This document shows positions 1 to 5,107 of a stretch of DNA of 5,120 nucleotides, piece after piece. Location of the stretch: NCBI GenBank assembly GCA_002439285.1, contig DJTQ01000316.1, positions 12,958 through 18,077 of the forward strand, read 5' to 3'. Position numbers and translations under genes: made by a program. The DNA is from Paenibacillaceae bacterium UBA6304. GTDB lineage: Bacteria > Bacillota > Bacilli > Paenibacillales > Paenibacillaceae. The notes beneath the pieces were generated by a model. It was not told the DNA's origin and did not search any database. It worked only from the letters and a program-made list of their open reading frames with translations. Position 1 is the stretch's first letter, and every line of letters begins with the position of its first letter.

Positions 1-190
1 CCTGCTCCCGACCGATACTTAGCAAATCCGGTCCGGAAATATCCTTGGCACCGTAGTGATTTTCAATCCAAGCCCGTTTCGTCATACTGGTATTGCTGTC
101 AAGAACTAAGGTTTCCTTCCCTGCCTTGGCCAGAAATAATGCTGCGCTCGATCCTGCTGGTCCCGCTCCGATTACTATCACCTCAGCCAC
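1..190 (-). CDS. FAD/NAD(P)-dependent oxidoreductase, thioredoxin-reductase-like (N-terminal part only)
   Basis: The gene is cut by the left window edge; 63 codons are visible. The product begins MAEVIVIGAGPAGSSAALFL, a Rossmann dinucleotide-binding beta-alpha-beta fold with GxGxxG/A (GAGPAG, residues 8-13) followed by a strand ending in an acidic residue (TLVLD, about residues 28-32). That is the FAD-binding N-terminus of pyridine-nucleotide-disulphide-type oxidoreductases. The later segment with NHYGAKDISGPDLL (about 43-57) resembles thioredoxin-reductase-like proteins. The redox-active CxxC, if there is one, would lie outside the window, so thioredoxin reductase activity itself cannot be claimed. 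I chose the GTG at 188-190 because the conserved first beta strand follows directly and a weak GGGTG lies 5 bases upstream; a GTG at 200-202 is an in-frame alternative. It lies 60 bases downstream of the HxlR regulator on the same strand, probably co-transcribed with it and possibly its target. Confidence 0.8.
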   Translation of the reverse strand, partial: MAEVIVIGAGPAGSSAALFLAKAGKETLVLDSNTSMTKRAWIENHYGAKDISGPDLLSIGREQ

Positions 191-215
191 AAGTACACCC
201 ACTTTCTATATAATT

Positions 216-245
216 CGTGCCGCTCCGCTACGGGATGACGGCACG
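216..245 (-). repeat. Hairpin-forming inverted repeat between the regulator and oxidoreductase genes
   Basis: CGTGCCG (216-222) pairs perfectly with CGGCACG (239-245). The 16-base loop can form a small inner CCG/CGG stem (225-227 with 231-233). The repeat lies just after the HxlR stop codon. On the transcribed minus strand the stem is followed by AATTATATAG rather than a U tract, so it is not a convincing intrinsic terminator. It could protect the mRNA end, attenuate expression of the downstream gene, or bind protein. Confidence 0.4.
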
Positions 246-250
246 TTAAA

Positions 251-568
251 CTACTCGATCCATTGCTCAGCCCAGCATTGCACCTGGTCCATGACCGGGC
301 TCAGGGCTCTCCCTTTTTCCGTCAGTTCGTATTCAATCCGTACCGGAGTTTCGGGATAGACATGCCGGTCCACGATTCCCTCGTTTTCCAGATCCTTCAT
401 CCGCTCAGACAGCATCTTATCACTCATAGCCGGAATTCCGTTTGAAATGTCCTTAAAGCGCTTGGGCCCGCTCATTAATGTATGAATGATCAGACCGTTC
501 CAACGTTTGCCAAGAATCACGAATGCGGATTCAAAACGTGGACACATCGCAAAATTATTATCTCCCAT
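251..568 (-). CDS. HxlR-family winged helix-turn-helix transcriptional regulator
   Basis: The product is a 105-residue single-domain DNA-binding protein, typical in length for HxlR regulators (about 100-120). Visible features are an N-terminal CPRFESAFVILGKRW segment (9-23) with the family-characteristic Cys-Pro, an FKDISNGIPAMSDKMLSERM region (38-57) forming the helix-turn-helix, and a beta wing with YPETPVRIEYELTEKG (71-86). Members bind DNA as dimers, and several (YodB, HypR) sense quinones, diamide or hypochlorite through cysteines. This protein has exactly two cysteines, Cys9 and Cys98. I chose the ATG at 566-568 because AGGTG lies 7 bases upstream; a TTG one codon earlier would leave only 4 bases. 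It has its own promoter (654-682) and an imperfect palindrome at the predicted transcription start, consistent with autoregulation. The oxidoreductase gene follows on the same strand. The family call is firm; the inducer is unknown. Confidence 0.93.
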   Translation of the reverse strand: MGDNNFAMCPRFESAFVILGKRWNGLIIHTLMSGPKRFKDISNGIPAMSDKMLSERMKDLENEGIVDRHVYPETPVRIEYELTEKGRALSPVMDQVQCWAEQWIE

Positions 569-575
569 CAAAATT

Positions 576-582
576 CACCTCT
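576..582 (-). promoter_or_regulatory. Ribosome binding site of the HxlR gene
   Basis: AGAGGTG on the minus strand, with 7 bases between it and the ATG at 568 but only 4 before the upstream in-frame TTG. This spacing decides in favour of the ATG start. Confidence 0.75.
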
Positions 583-629
583 TAATATTAAACCCTATCT
601 ATACCGAAATTGGACTGACTTATCACAAG

Positions 630-646
630 ACTTACAATTAGTTAGT
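630..646. promoter_or_regulatory. Candidate operator at the HxlR promoter
   Basis: ACTTAC - AATTA - GTTAGT is an imperfect inverted repeat: five of six positions are complementary across a 5-base spacer. It sits at and just downstream of the predicted transcription start (about 647), where a repressor would block initiation. The dyad size suits a dimeric winged-helix protein such as HxlR. This is inference from position and symmetry only. Confidence 0.4.
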
Positions 647-653
647 ATATTAC

Positions 654-682
654 ATCATAGCATTTTTGATTGCGAATGTCCA
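654..682 (-). promoter_or_regulatory. SigA-type promoter of the HxlR gene, with extended -10
   Basis: On the minus strand, TGGACA (677-682, 5/6 to TTGACA) and TATGAT (654-659, 5/6 to TATAAT) are separated by exactly 17 bases. The -10 is preceded by TGC, an extended -10 TGn element. Predicted transcription start is about 647, giving a leader of about 80 bases before the ATG at 568. Confidence 0.7.
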
Positions 683-717
683 AAAAAGCGTGCTCATTTA
701 TAAAATGCTGCGAATGA

Positions 718-760
718 GATAATTATGATGGCCCAACCATGATTCCATGATAATTATCAT
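718..760. repeat. Pair of GATAATTAT sites, the second inside a perfect 14-base palindrome
   Basis: GATAATTAT followed by GAT starts at 718; GATAATTAT followed by CAT starts at 749. The starts are 31 bases apart, about three helical turns. The second copy lies within ATGATAATTATCAT (747-760), a perfect palindrome. The sites lie about 35-80 bases upstream of the HxlR -35 box, so they could form a paired binding site for a dimeric regulator. They resemble but do not match the 7-1-7 Fur-family box because the central spacing differs. The binding protein is unknown. Confidence 0.4.
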
Positions 761-848
761 CTAAAGCATACCATTTTCAGGCGGAAAAGCCCACAAGAAT
801 CATGGCTTGATTCCGTAATCCGCAAATTTACTATACCCTTATCGTTCG

Positions 849-887
849 AAAAAAAGACAGGCCTCTGGAGCCAGAGGTCTGTCTTTT
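849..887 (-). terminator. Strong intrinsic terminator of the sugar operon
   Basis: The inverted repeat consists of AAAAGACAG (852-860) plus CCTCTGG (862-868), a two-base loop (869-870), then CCAGAGG (871-877) plus CTGTCTTTT (879-887). It is uninterrupted except for one internal G/T position (861/878). On the minus strand the stem is followed by a run of seven T (855-849). It begins 39 bases after the stop codon at 927. The other strand also ends in TTTT, so some bidirectional activity is possible. Confidence 0.93.
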
Positions 888-926
888 GTGATCCTATTTC
901 GCTATTGAAAGAAGAATTAAGTAAAC

Positions 927-1895
927 TTAAACCCACCACATGTCTGCAGCCGAGTCCTCGATCAGGATCTGCTGAAGATTACGTACCGCTTTAGTAAATC
1001 CTTCCTCTGTGGACATAAGGCCGTCTTCATGCTCGATGCTAACTGCATAATCATACCCATGCAGCCGCAATGCACTGATGATGTCGGCCCAAATTTTCAT
1101 GTCATGTCCGTAACCTACCGTACGGAACTGCCATGCCCGGTCAAGCATCGCCGTATACGGCTGCATGTCCGTGATTCCATACCGGTTAACATTGACCGGA
1201 TCGATCGTCGTATCCTTGGCATGGAAATGGTGGATAGCATTCTCCCTGCCCAGAATAGAAATGGCCTGTACCGGATCGATTCCTTGCCACCACATGTGGC
1301 TCGGATCCAGGTTGGCACCAATGACTTCGCCCGCGGCTTCGCGTAGACGAAGCAGCGTTGCGGGCGTATGCACGGAGAATCCGCCGTGCAGCTCCAGTCC
1401 GATTTTCACATGATGATCGGCTGCATATTTGCCCCACTCGGTCCAGTAAGGGATCACTTTGTTCTCCCATTGCCAATCCAGTACTTCCTTAAAGTCATTC
1501 GGCCATGGAGCTACCGGCCAGTTCGGATACTTGGCATCCTCATGGTCACCGGGACATCCGGAAAATGTGTTTACTACCGGTACTTCCAGAAGCTCAGCCA
1601 ATTGAACTGTCTTCACATACGTATCGTGAAACTCCTTGGCGATTGCTTTTTGCGGATGCAGCGGATTGCCGTGGCAGCTCAATGCACTGATCATAAGCCC
1701 GCGGGATTCCACCGCTTTCTTGAAATTGTCACGGGCTGCTTTATTCTCCAATAATTCGTCCGGATTGCAATGCGCATTGCCGGGATGGCCACCTGTACCG
1801 ATCTCAACCGCTTTCAATCCTTGAGCGGCTACCAGATCCAGCGCTTCCTCAAGCGGACGTCCTCCAAACAGTACGAGAAAAACACCTAGTTTCAT
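927..1895 (-). CDS. Sugar isomerase/epimerase-family TIM-barrel enzyme, long 322-residue form
   Basis: The product belongs to the xylose-isomerase-like/AP-endonuclease-2 family (COG1082), cytoplasmic and metal-dependent. Numbered from this start, the putative metal ligands are Glu168 (GLELHGG), Asp197 (NLDPSH), His225 (HHFHAKD) and Glu288 (SIEHED); they match the Glu-Asp-His-Glu set of ketose 3-epimerases, and His200 matches the usual second-shell His. It is longer than the usual 250-290 residues, with a Trp/Pro-rich stretch at about 114-154 after the SCHGNPLHP strand, probably shaping the substrate pocket. The ATG at 1893-1895 is preferred over the in-frame ATG at 1899-1901: AGGAGG (1903-1908) is 7 bases from the former and 1 base from the latter. 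It is the last gene of the operon, 58 bases after the second dehydrogenase and directly before the terminator. Likely substrates are keto-sugars or glycosides, acted on by epimerisation, isomerisation or beta-elimination. The family call is firm; the reaction is unresolved. Confidence 0.93.
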   Translation of the reverse strand: MKLGVFLVLFGGRPLEEALDLVAAQGLKAVEIGTGGHPGNAHCNPDELLENKAARDNFKKAVESRGLMISALSCHGNPLHPQKAIAKEFHDTYVKTVQLAELLEVPVVNTFSGCPGDHEDAKYPNWPVAPWPNDFKEVLDWQWENKVIPYWTEWGKYAADHHVKIGLELHGGFSVHTPATLLRLREAAGEVIGANLDPSHMWWQGIDPVQAISILGRENAIHHFHAKDTTIDPVNVNRYGITDMQPYTAMLDRAWQFRTVGYGHDMKIWADIISALRLHGYDYAVSIEHEDGLMSTEEGFTKAVRNLQQILIEDSAADMWWV

Positions 1896-1902
1896 TTTCA
1901 TT

Positions 1903-1908
1903 CCTCCT
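1903..1908 (-). promoter_or_regulatory. Ribosome binding site of the 322-residue isomerase gene
   Basis: Perfect AGGAGG on the minus strand. It is 7 bases from the second ATG (1895) and 1 base from the first (1901), so initiation should be at the second. Confidence 0.8.
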
Positions 1909-1953
1909 CAGTATAAAACTGCTCTTTTTATATATAAGTTTAACTATGTCTCA

Positions 1954-3036
1954 TTAATCAAAATAAACCGTTTTGCCTGTCTTGGCCGATTCGTAGATCG
2001 CCTCAAGAATTTCCGTCACGACGAGCGCCTGCTCGGGCTTAACGAGCGGCTCTTTGTCTTCAAGCACGGCTTCAACCCACGCTCTGGCTTCACGAACCGC
2101 ATCGGTTTCCTGTTCGCCTTCAAAGAAAGCCACGCCGCCGGAACCGAAGTCGACTTTCGTTTCATATAAACGACTCATTTTCTCGCCGTTCAGACGCAAT
2201 CCATCCGCCATGTCGGCTCCGCCTTCCGTTCCGCACAGCAAAGTTTTCGCTTCTCCGAAATCCAATACATTGAGCGCCCAACTGGACTCCAAAGCGATCG
2301 TCGCCCCGTTCTTCATCGTAATGAAGCCGAAGGCGGAATCCTCTACTTTGAATTGTTCCGGATCCCATGGCCCAAAAGCGTTAGCCGCATTCGTACGGCT
2401 GCCCAGCTTGTGGAACACCGAACCGGTAACGCTCTTCGGTTCATAATTATCCATTAGCCACAGCGTTAAATCCAACGCATGGGTACCGATATCGATCAAC
2501 GGACCGCCGCCTTGCTTCTCTTCATCGAGGAATACGCCCCAAGTCGGCACCGCCCGGCGTCTAAGCGCGATCGCCTTGCCGAAATAGATATCGCCCAATT
2601 CTCCGTTCTCGCACAGCTGCTTCAGGTATAAGCTATCGCCGCGAAACCGGTTCTGATAGGCGATACTGAGCTTCTTGCCCGTACGCTTGGCGGCATCCAG
2701 CATTTGACGAGCCTGTGCCGCCGTTTTGGCCATCGGCTTCTCGCACATAACGTGTCGGCCGGATTCCAGGGAGGCCACGGTAATCTCGGCATGTGAATCG
2801 TTCGGGGTGCAGACATGCACGACATCAACATCACTTTCTGCAAGCAATTTACGGAAATCGGTATACATCTTTGCGCCTTCGACGCCGTACTCAGCGGCCG
2901 CTTTGACTGCACGCTCTTCGACAATATCGCAAAAAGCCGTCATTTCGACCTGCGGCTGCTTGGCGAGGCTCGGCAAGTGTTTGCCGTTTGCGATGCCGCC
3001 GCATCCGATAATCGCAATTTTTAATGTTTTAGACAT
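1954..3036 (-). CDS. Gfo/Idh/MocA-family NAD(P)-dependent sugar dehydrogenase (His-type active site)
   Basis: The product has 360 residues, normal for this family, and is cytoplasmic. The N-terminal Rossmann domain (about 5-123) carries GCGGIA (11-16). The family signature CEKPMA holds catalytic Lys100, and the C-terminal alpha/beta domain carries GGGPLIDIGTHALDL (176-190) with Asp182 and His186 of the D-x-G-x-H motif. The family oxidises or reduces a sugar ring hydroxyl/ketone with NAD(P)(H). The acidic FCDI at the end of the second strand (35-38) suggests NAD, without proving it. The ATG at 3034-3036 is preferred: GGGAGG (3045-3050) is 8 bases upstream, whereas an upstream in-frame ATG at 3060 would put that site inside the gene. 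The start overlaps the end of the 256-residue isomerase gene by 8 bases, so translation is probably coupled. In the operon it could act as the oxidising or the reducing partner of the other dehydrogenase. The substrate is unknown. Confidence 0.94.
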   Translation of the reverse strand: MSKTLKIAIIGCGGIANGKHLPSLAKQPQVEMTAFCDIVEERAVKAAAEYGVEGAKMYTDFRKLLAESDVDVVHVCTPNDSHAEITVASLESGRHVMCEKPMAKTAAQARQMLDAAKRTGKKLSIAYQNRFRGDSLYLKQLCENGELGDIYFGKAIALRRRAVPTWGVFLDEEKQGGGPLIDIGTHALDLTLWLMDNYEPKSVTGSVFHKLGSRTNAANAFGPWDPEQFKVEDSAFGFITMKNGATIALESSWALNVLDFGEAKTLLCGTEGGADMADGLRLNGEKMSRLYETKVDFGSGGVAFFEGEQETDAVREARAWVEAVLEDKEPLVKPEQALVVTEILEAIYESAKTGKTVYFD

Positions 3037-3799
3037 TGAGTTTTCCTCCCTTTTGTGCATAATCGCGTACCCAATTCATGCTCGTTCCGATGCTCTCGAG
3101 CGGGTCGTTCGCGCAATAATCCTGTTCCACTACAAGCCAGTTTACTCCCGCGTCAATCGCGGTGTCCGCGATGGCTTTAACCGGGATTTCGCCCTTGCCG
3201 AGCTCTACCGTCTCTGCCGAACCATCAGGTTTGGTGACCATATCTTTTAAATGGAGCAGCGGCAGACGCCCCTTGTATCTGGAGATATATTCCACCGGGC
3301 TGAACCCTGCGTAGTTGACCCAGCAGGAATCCAGTTCTACTTGGAGCAGGTCAGACGGAATCTGCGAATATATACTATCCAGCACCGTCTCCTCGCCAAG
3401 GTTCTGGGTCAATTCAAATTCATGATTATGGTAGCAGAGCACCATCCCCTCCTCAGCGCAACGCTTGCCAATCATTTTCAGGTCTTCAATTACTTCTGCC
3501 CAGCGGTCCCGGTCTCCTTCCTCTAAGAAAGGAACTACAAGATAACGGTTACCGATTTCTTTATTAAAGGCGATCTCCTCTTCCAGCGCATCGCGGAGTC
3601 TTGTATAAGGAGTATGAGCTCCCAGCGCGACCAGTCCTGTTTCCGCTAATATAGACTTGACCTGGGCTGCAGTACGCCCATAATATCCAGCGAACTCCAC
3701 GCCTTGGTAACCGAGTCCGGCCACTTTACGAAGTGTGCCTTCAAAATCTTGCTCCATCGCTTCACGAACCGTATATAGTTGTAATCCTACTTGTACCAT
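3029..3799 (-). CDS. Sugar isomerase/epimerase-family TIM-barrel enzyme, 256-residue form
   Basis: The product begins MVQVGLQLYTVREAM, the typical first beta strand of COG1082 proteins (GLQLYTVR). Further landmarks are GYQGVEFAG (30-38), CYHNHEFEL (122-130, with the family's His-Asn-His), ELDSCWV (155-161, Asp157), LLHLKD (181-186, His183) and VVEQD (223-227, Glu225). Asp157, His183 and Glu225 together with the acidic residues after His126 are the expected divalent-metal site. Length is standard. Related enzymes act on inosose, ketoses or 3-keto-glycosides, but the exact reaction is not readable here. The ATG at 3797-3799 is preferred over the one at 3803-3805 because GAGGTG (3807-3812) is 7 bases from the former and 1 base from the latter. 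It is the second gene of the operon, 40 bases after the first dehydrogenase, and its last codons overlap the start of the next dehydrogenase (ATGTCTAA, 3029-3036). Confidence 0.93.
   Translation of the reverse strand: MVQVGLQLYTVREAMEQDFEGTLRKVAGLGYQGVEFAGYYGRTAAQVKSILAETGLVALGAHTPYTRLRDALEEEIAFNKEIGNRYLVVPFLEEGDRDRWAEVIEDLKMIGKRCAEEGMVLCYHNHEFELTQNLGEETVLDSIYSQIPSDLLQVELDSCWVNYAGFSPVEYISRYKGRLPLLHLKDMVTKPDGSAETVELGKGEIPVKAIADTAIDAGVNWLVVEQDYCANDPLESIGTSMNWVRDYAQKGGKLNV
3045..3050 (-). promoter_or_regulatory. Ribosome binding site of the second dehydrogenase, inside the upstream gene
   Basis: GGGAGG on the minus strand, 8 bases before the ATG at 3036. It lies within the last codons of the 256-residue isomerase gene, so ribosomes finishing that gene arrive directly at this site. 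Confidence 0.8.
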
Positions 3800-3806
3800 T
3801 TTCATT

Positions 3807-3812
3807 CACCTC
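3807..3812 (-). promoter_or_regulatory. Ribosome binding site of the 256-residue isomerase gene
   Basis: GAGGTG on the minus strand, 7 bases before the ATG at 3799 and 1 base before the ATG at 3805. The spacing favours the shorter reading frame. Confidence 0.75.
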
Positions 3813-3839
3813 GGATTTATTTTGTGACGATACTTTAAT

Positions 3840-4961
3840 TCATCCATTTATTCCATTCCGAATTGCTTCAGTCTGTACTAAATGACCTTCCTCGTTGAAC
3901 CGAAGCCGGGTCGCGCTGCCAAGTTCAACATGTCTGCCTTCCCTTGACGAACGCTCAAAGGCATGCATCGCTTCCAGCACATGATAAGCCACAATGCCGC
4001 TCGCCCGATGCTCCCTGCCCTCGGAGATCGCTCTGGCCATATCCTCAATTCCTCTGCCACGTTCGTTCGGTCCTGATTCAAATACCGACTCCAGGGTCTC
4101 CCACTCTTCCGATCCATGACGGCGGAGTTTGACTTCTCCGTTAAAATAGTTCGGATCAGGAACAGACAACGTCCCTTTTGTTCCGTAAATTTCGATCCAA
4201 GGCAAAGCGCTTCCGCCCCGAATATCAAAGCTCGTCACCATCGTACCGATGGCTCCCTCCGCAAAATCAAGCGTACCGCTGTAATGCGTGCCCGTCTTCA
4301 CCGGAATGCTCTGACCGGCCCTTGGACCCGATTGGATAACCCGCTCCGGAAGCGGACTCCCGGCGCTGCCGCTGATCCGGCGGATCGGTCCCAACAGTTG
4401 CACAAGGACCGTTAAATAATACGGACCCATGTCAAACATCGGACCTCCGCCTTCAGCGTAGAAGAAATCGGGATTGGGATGCCAGTCTTCCGGACCTCCC
4501 CCCATCATAAAAGCGGTTGCAGCAACCGGTTTGCCGATCAATCCGTCTTGGATAGCCTGGCGGCTCGTCTCGATGCCAGCGCCAAGGAACGTATCCGGAG
4601 CACAGCCTACACGTAAATGTCTCGCCTCCGCTAAATCCAGAGTTGCTTTTGCTTCCTCCAGCGAAACGGACAGCGGCTTTTCCACATATACATGCTTGCC
4701 ATGGTTCAGAGCGCTCAGATTTACAGATGCATGAGACGAGGGGATCGTCAGGTTTAAAATAAGATCAATCTCTGGAAGATCCAAAAGTCCTTCTACTGTG
4801 CATACGTTTGCAATTCCGAATTCCTCTGCCCTTTCCTTCGCTTTCTCCGGCATTAAATCCGCCAGAGCGTGAATTTCAATCACGTCACTTTGCGCAAGAT
4901 AGGTTAAATAAGCCGGGCTGATATTACCGCAGCCGATAATTCCTAATTTCATTTTTGTCAT
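3840..4961 (-). CDS. Gfo/Idh/MocA-family NAD(P)-dependent sugar dehydrogenase (Tyr-type active site)
   Basis: The product has 373 residues and is the first gene of the operon. The Rossmann domain (about 4-120) carries GIIGCGNIS (7-15), and the family signature YVEKPLS holds catalytic Lys95. The C-terminal domain has GGGPMFDMGPYY (171-182): Asp177 is kept, but the usual His of D-x-G-x-H is Tyr181. Tyr at this place is known in Zymomonas glucose-fructose oxidoreductase and some relatives, so the protein is probably active but in a different subfamily from the neighbouring dehydrogenase. EIYGTKGTLSVPDPNYFNG (257-275) is a typical C-domain turn. There is a C-terminal tail of about 20 residues past the last conserved strand. 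The acidic ALAD (32-35) after the second strand is compatible with NAD use. The ATG at 4961 has GGGAGGAG (4971-4978) 9 bases upstream. The predicted role is redox conversion of a sugar or glycoside hydroxyl; the substrate is unknown. Confidence 0.94.
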   Translation of the reverse strand: MTKMKLGIIGCGNISPAYLTYLAQSDVIEIHALADLMPEKAKERAEEFGIANVCTVEGLLDLPEIDLILNLTIPSSHASVNLSALNHGKHVYVEKPLSVSLEEAKATLDLAEARHLRVGCAPDTFLGAGIETSRQAIQDGLIGKPVAATAFMMGGGPEDWHPNPDFFYAEGGGPMFDMGPYYLTVLVQLLGPIRRISGSAGSPLPERVIQSGPRAGQSIPVKTGTHYSGTLDFAEGAIGTMVTSFDIRGGSALPWIEIYGTKGTLSVPDPNYFNGEVKLRRHGSEEWETLESVFESGPNERGRGIEDMARAISEGREHRASGIVAYHVLEAMHAFERSSREGRHVELGSATRLRFNEEGHLVQTEAIRNGING

Positions 4962-4970
4962 TTCTCATCA

Positions 4971-4978
4971 CTCCTCCC
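4971..4978 (-). promoter_or_regulatory. Ribosome binding site of the first operon gene
   Basis: GGGAGGAG on the minus strand, 9 bases before the ATG at 4961. An in-frame ATG nine bases further in would be 18 bases away, so the first ATG is chosen. Confidence 0.75.
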
Positions 4979-5010
4979 GAAGCGATATGGTTGTCAGTCG
5001 ACTCTTCTAC

Positions 5011-5038
5011 ATGGTATTTCAATTTGCTAATTTGTAAA
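5011..5038 (-). promoter_or_regulatory. Probable SigA-type promoter of the sugar operon
   Basis: On the minus strand, TTTACA (5033-5038, 5/6 to consensus) and TACCAT (5011-5016, 4/6) are separated by 16 bases. Predicted start is about 5004, giving a leader of about 43 bases before the ATG at 4961. A short palindrome AGTCGACT (4996-5003) sits right at the predicted start and could be an operator. The -10 is imperfect, as expected for a promoter needing an activator. Confidence 0.5.
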
Positions 5039-5052
5039 ATGAATAATATGAT
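5024..5052 (+). promoter_or_regulatory. Probable SigA-type promoter for the divergent rightward gene
   Basis: TTGCTA (5024-5029, 4/6 to consensus) and TATGAT (5047-5052, 5/6) are separated by exactly 17 bases. Predicted start is about 5059, leaving a leader of about 49 bases before the ATG at 5108. Its -35 box and spacer overlap the -35 of the leftward operon promoter. Confidence 0.55.
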
Positions 5053-5107
5053 TAAAACATGAACAATCTGGTCATTATTTTTTGAGAAGCACAGGAGAAT
5101 GCCCCTT

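Larger units (their letters stand above)
569..926. other. 358-base AT-rich intergenic region between the sugar operon and the HxlR gene
   Basis: I find no credible gene here. The region separates two same-strand transcription units. Reading leftward it contains the terminator of the sugar operon (849-887), a stretch with nothing recognisable (761-848), two related GATAATTAT sites (718-729 and 747-760), the HxlR promoter (654-682), a candidate operator (630-646) and the HxlR ribosome binding site (576-582). Confidence 0.7.

Noticed and set aside
747..760. A classical Fur/PerR/Zur box
   Set aside because: The palindrome has no central spacer base and does not fit the 7-1-7 arrangement. It is kept only as an unassigned palindromic site.
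757..939. A 60-codon leftward open reading frame in the intergenic region
   Set aside because: It overlaps the end of the isomerase gene and runs straight through the strong terminator. It has no good ribosome binding site and no recognisable domain.
1896..1953. An internal promoter in the AT-rich gap before the last operon gene
   Set aside because: TATACT is present but would place the start at the ribosome binding site, and no acceptable -35 lies 16-18 bases upstream.
2726..3250. A 174-codon rightward open reading frame antisense to the operon
   Set aside because: It spans the junction of two well-supported genes on the other strand, shows no family features, and is explained as a frame shadow in GC-rich coding DNA. 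The same applies to the other long antisense frames at 1368-1754 and 2054-2446.
927..4961. Myo-inositol catabolic (iol) operon
   Set aside because: The gene families overlap with IolG/IolX and IolE/IolI, but no IolA, B, C or D homologue is present, and the 322-residue isomerase and Tyr-type dehydrogenase do not look like the standard Iol proteins.
4962..5107. A CcpA catabolite-repression (cre) site in the divergent promoter region
   Set aside because: No sequence with the required central CG and flanking TGNAA-type half sites was found. AGTCGACT has the CG but not the flanks.
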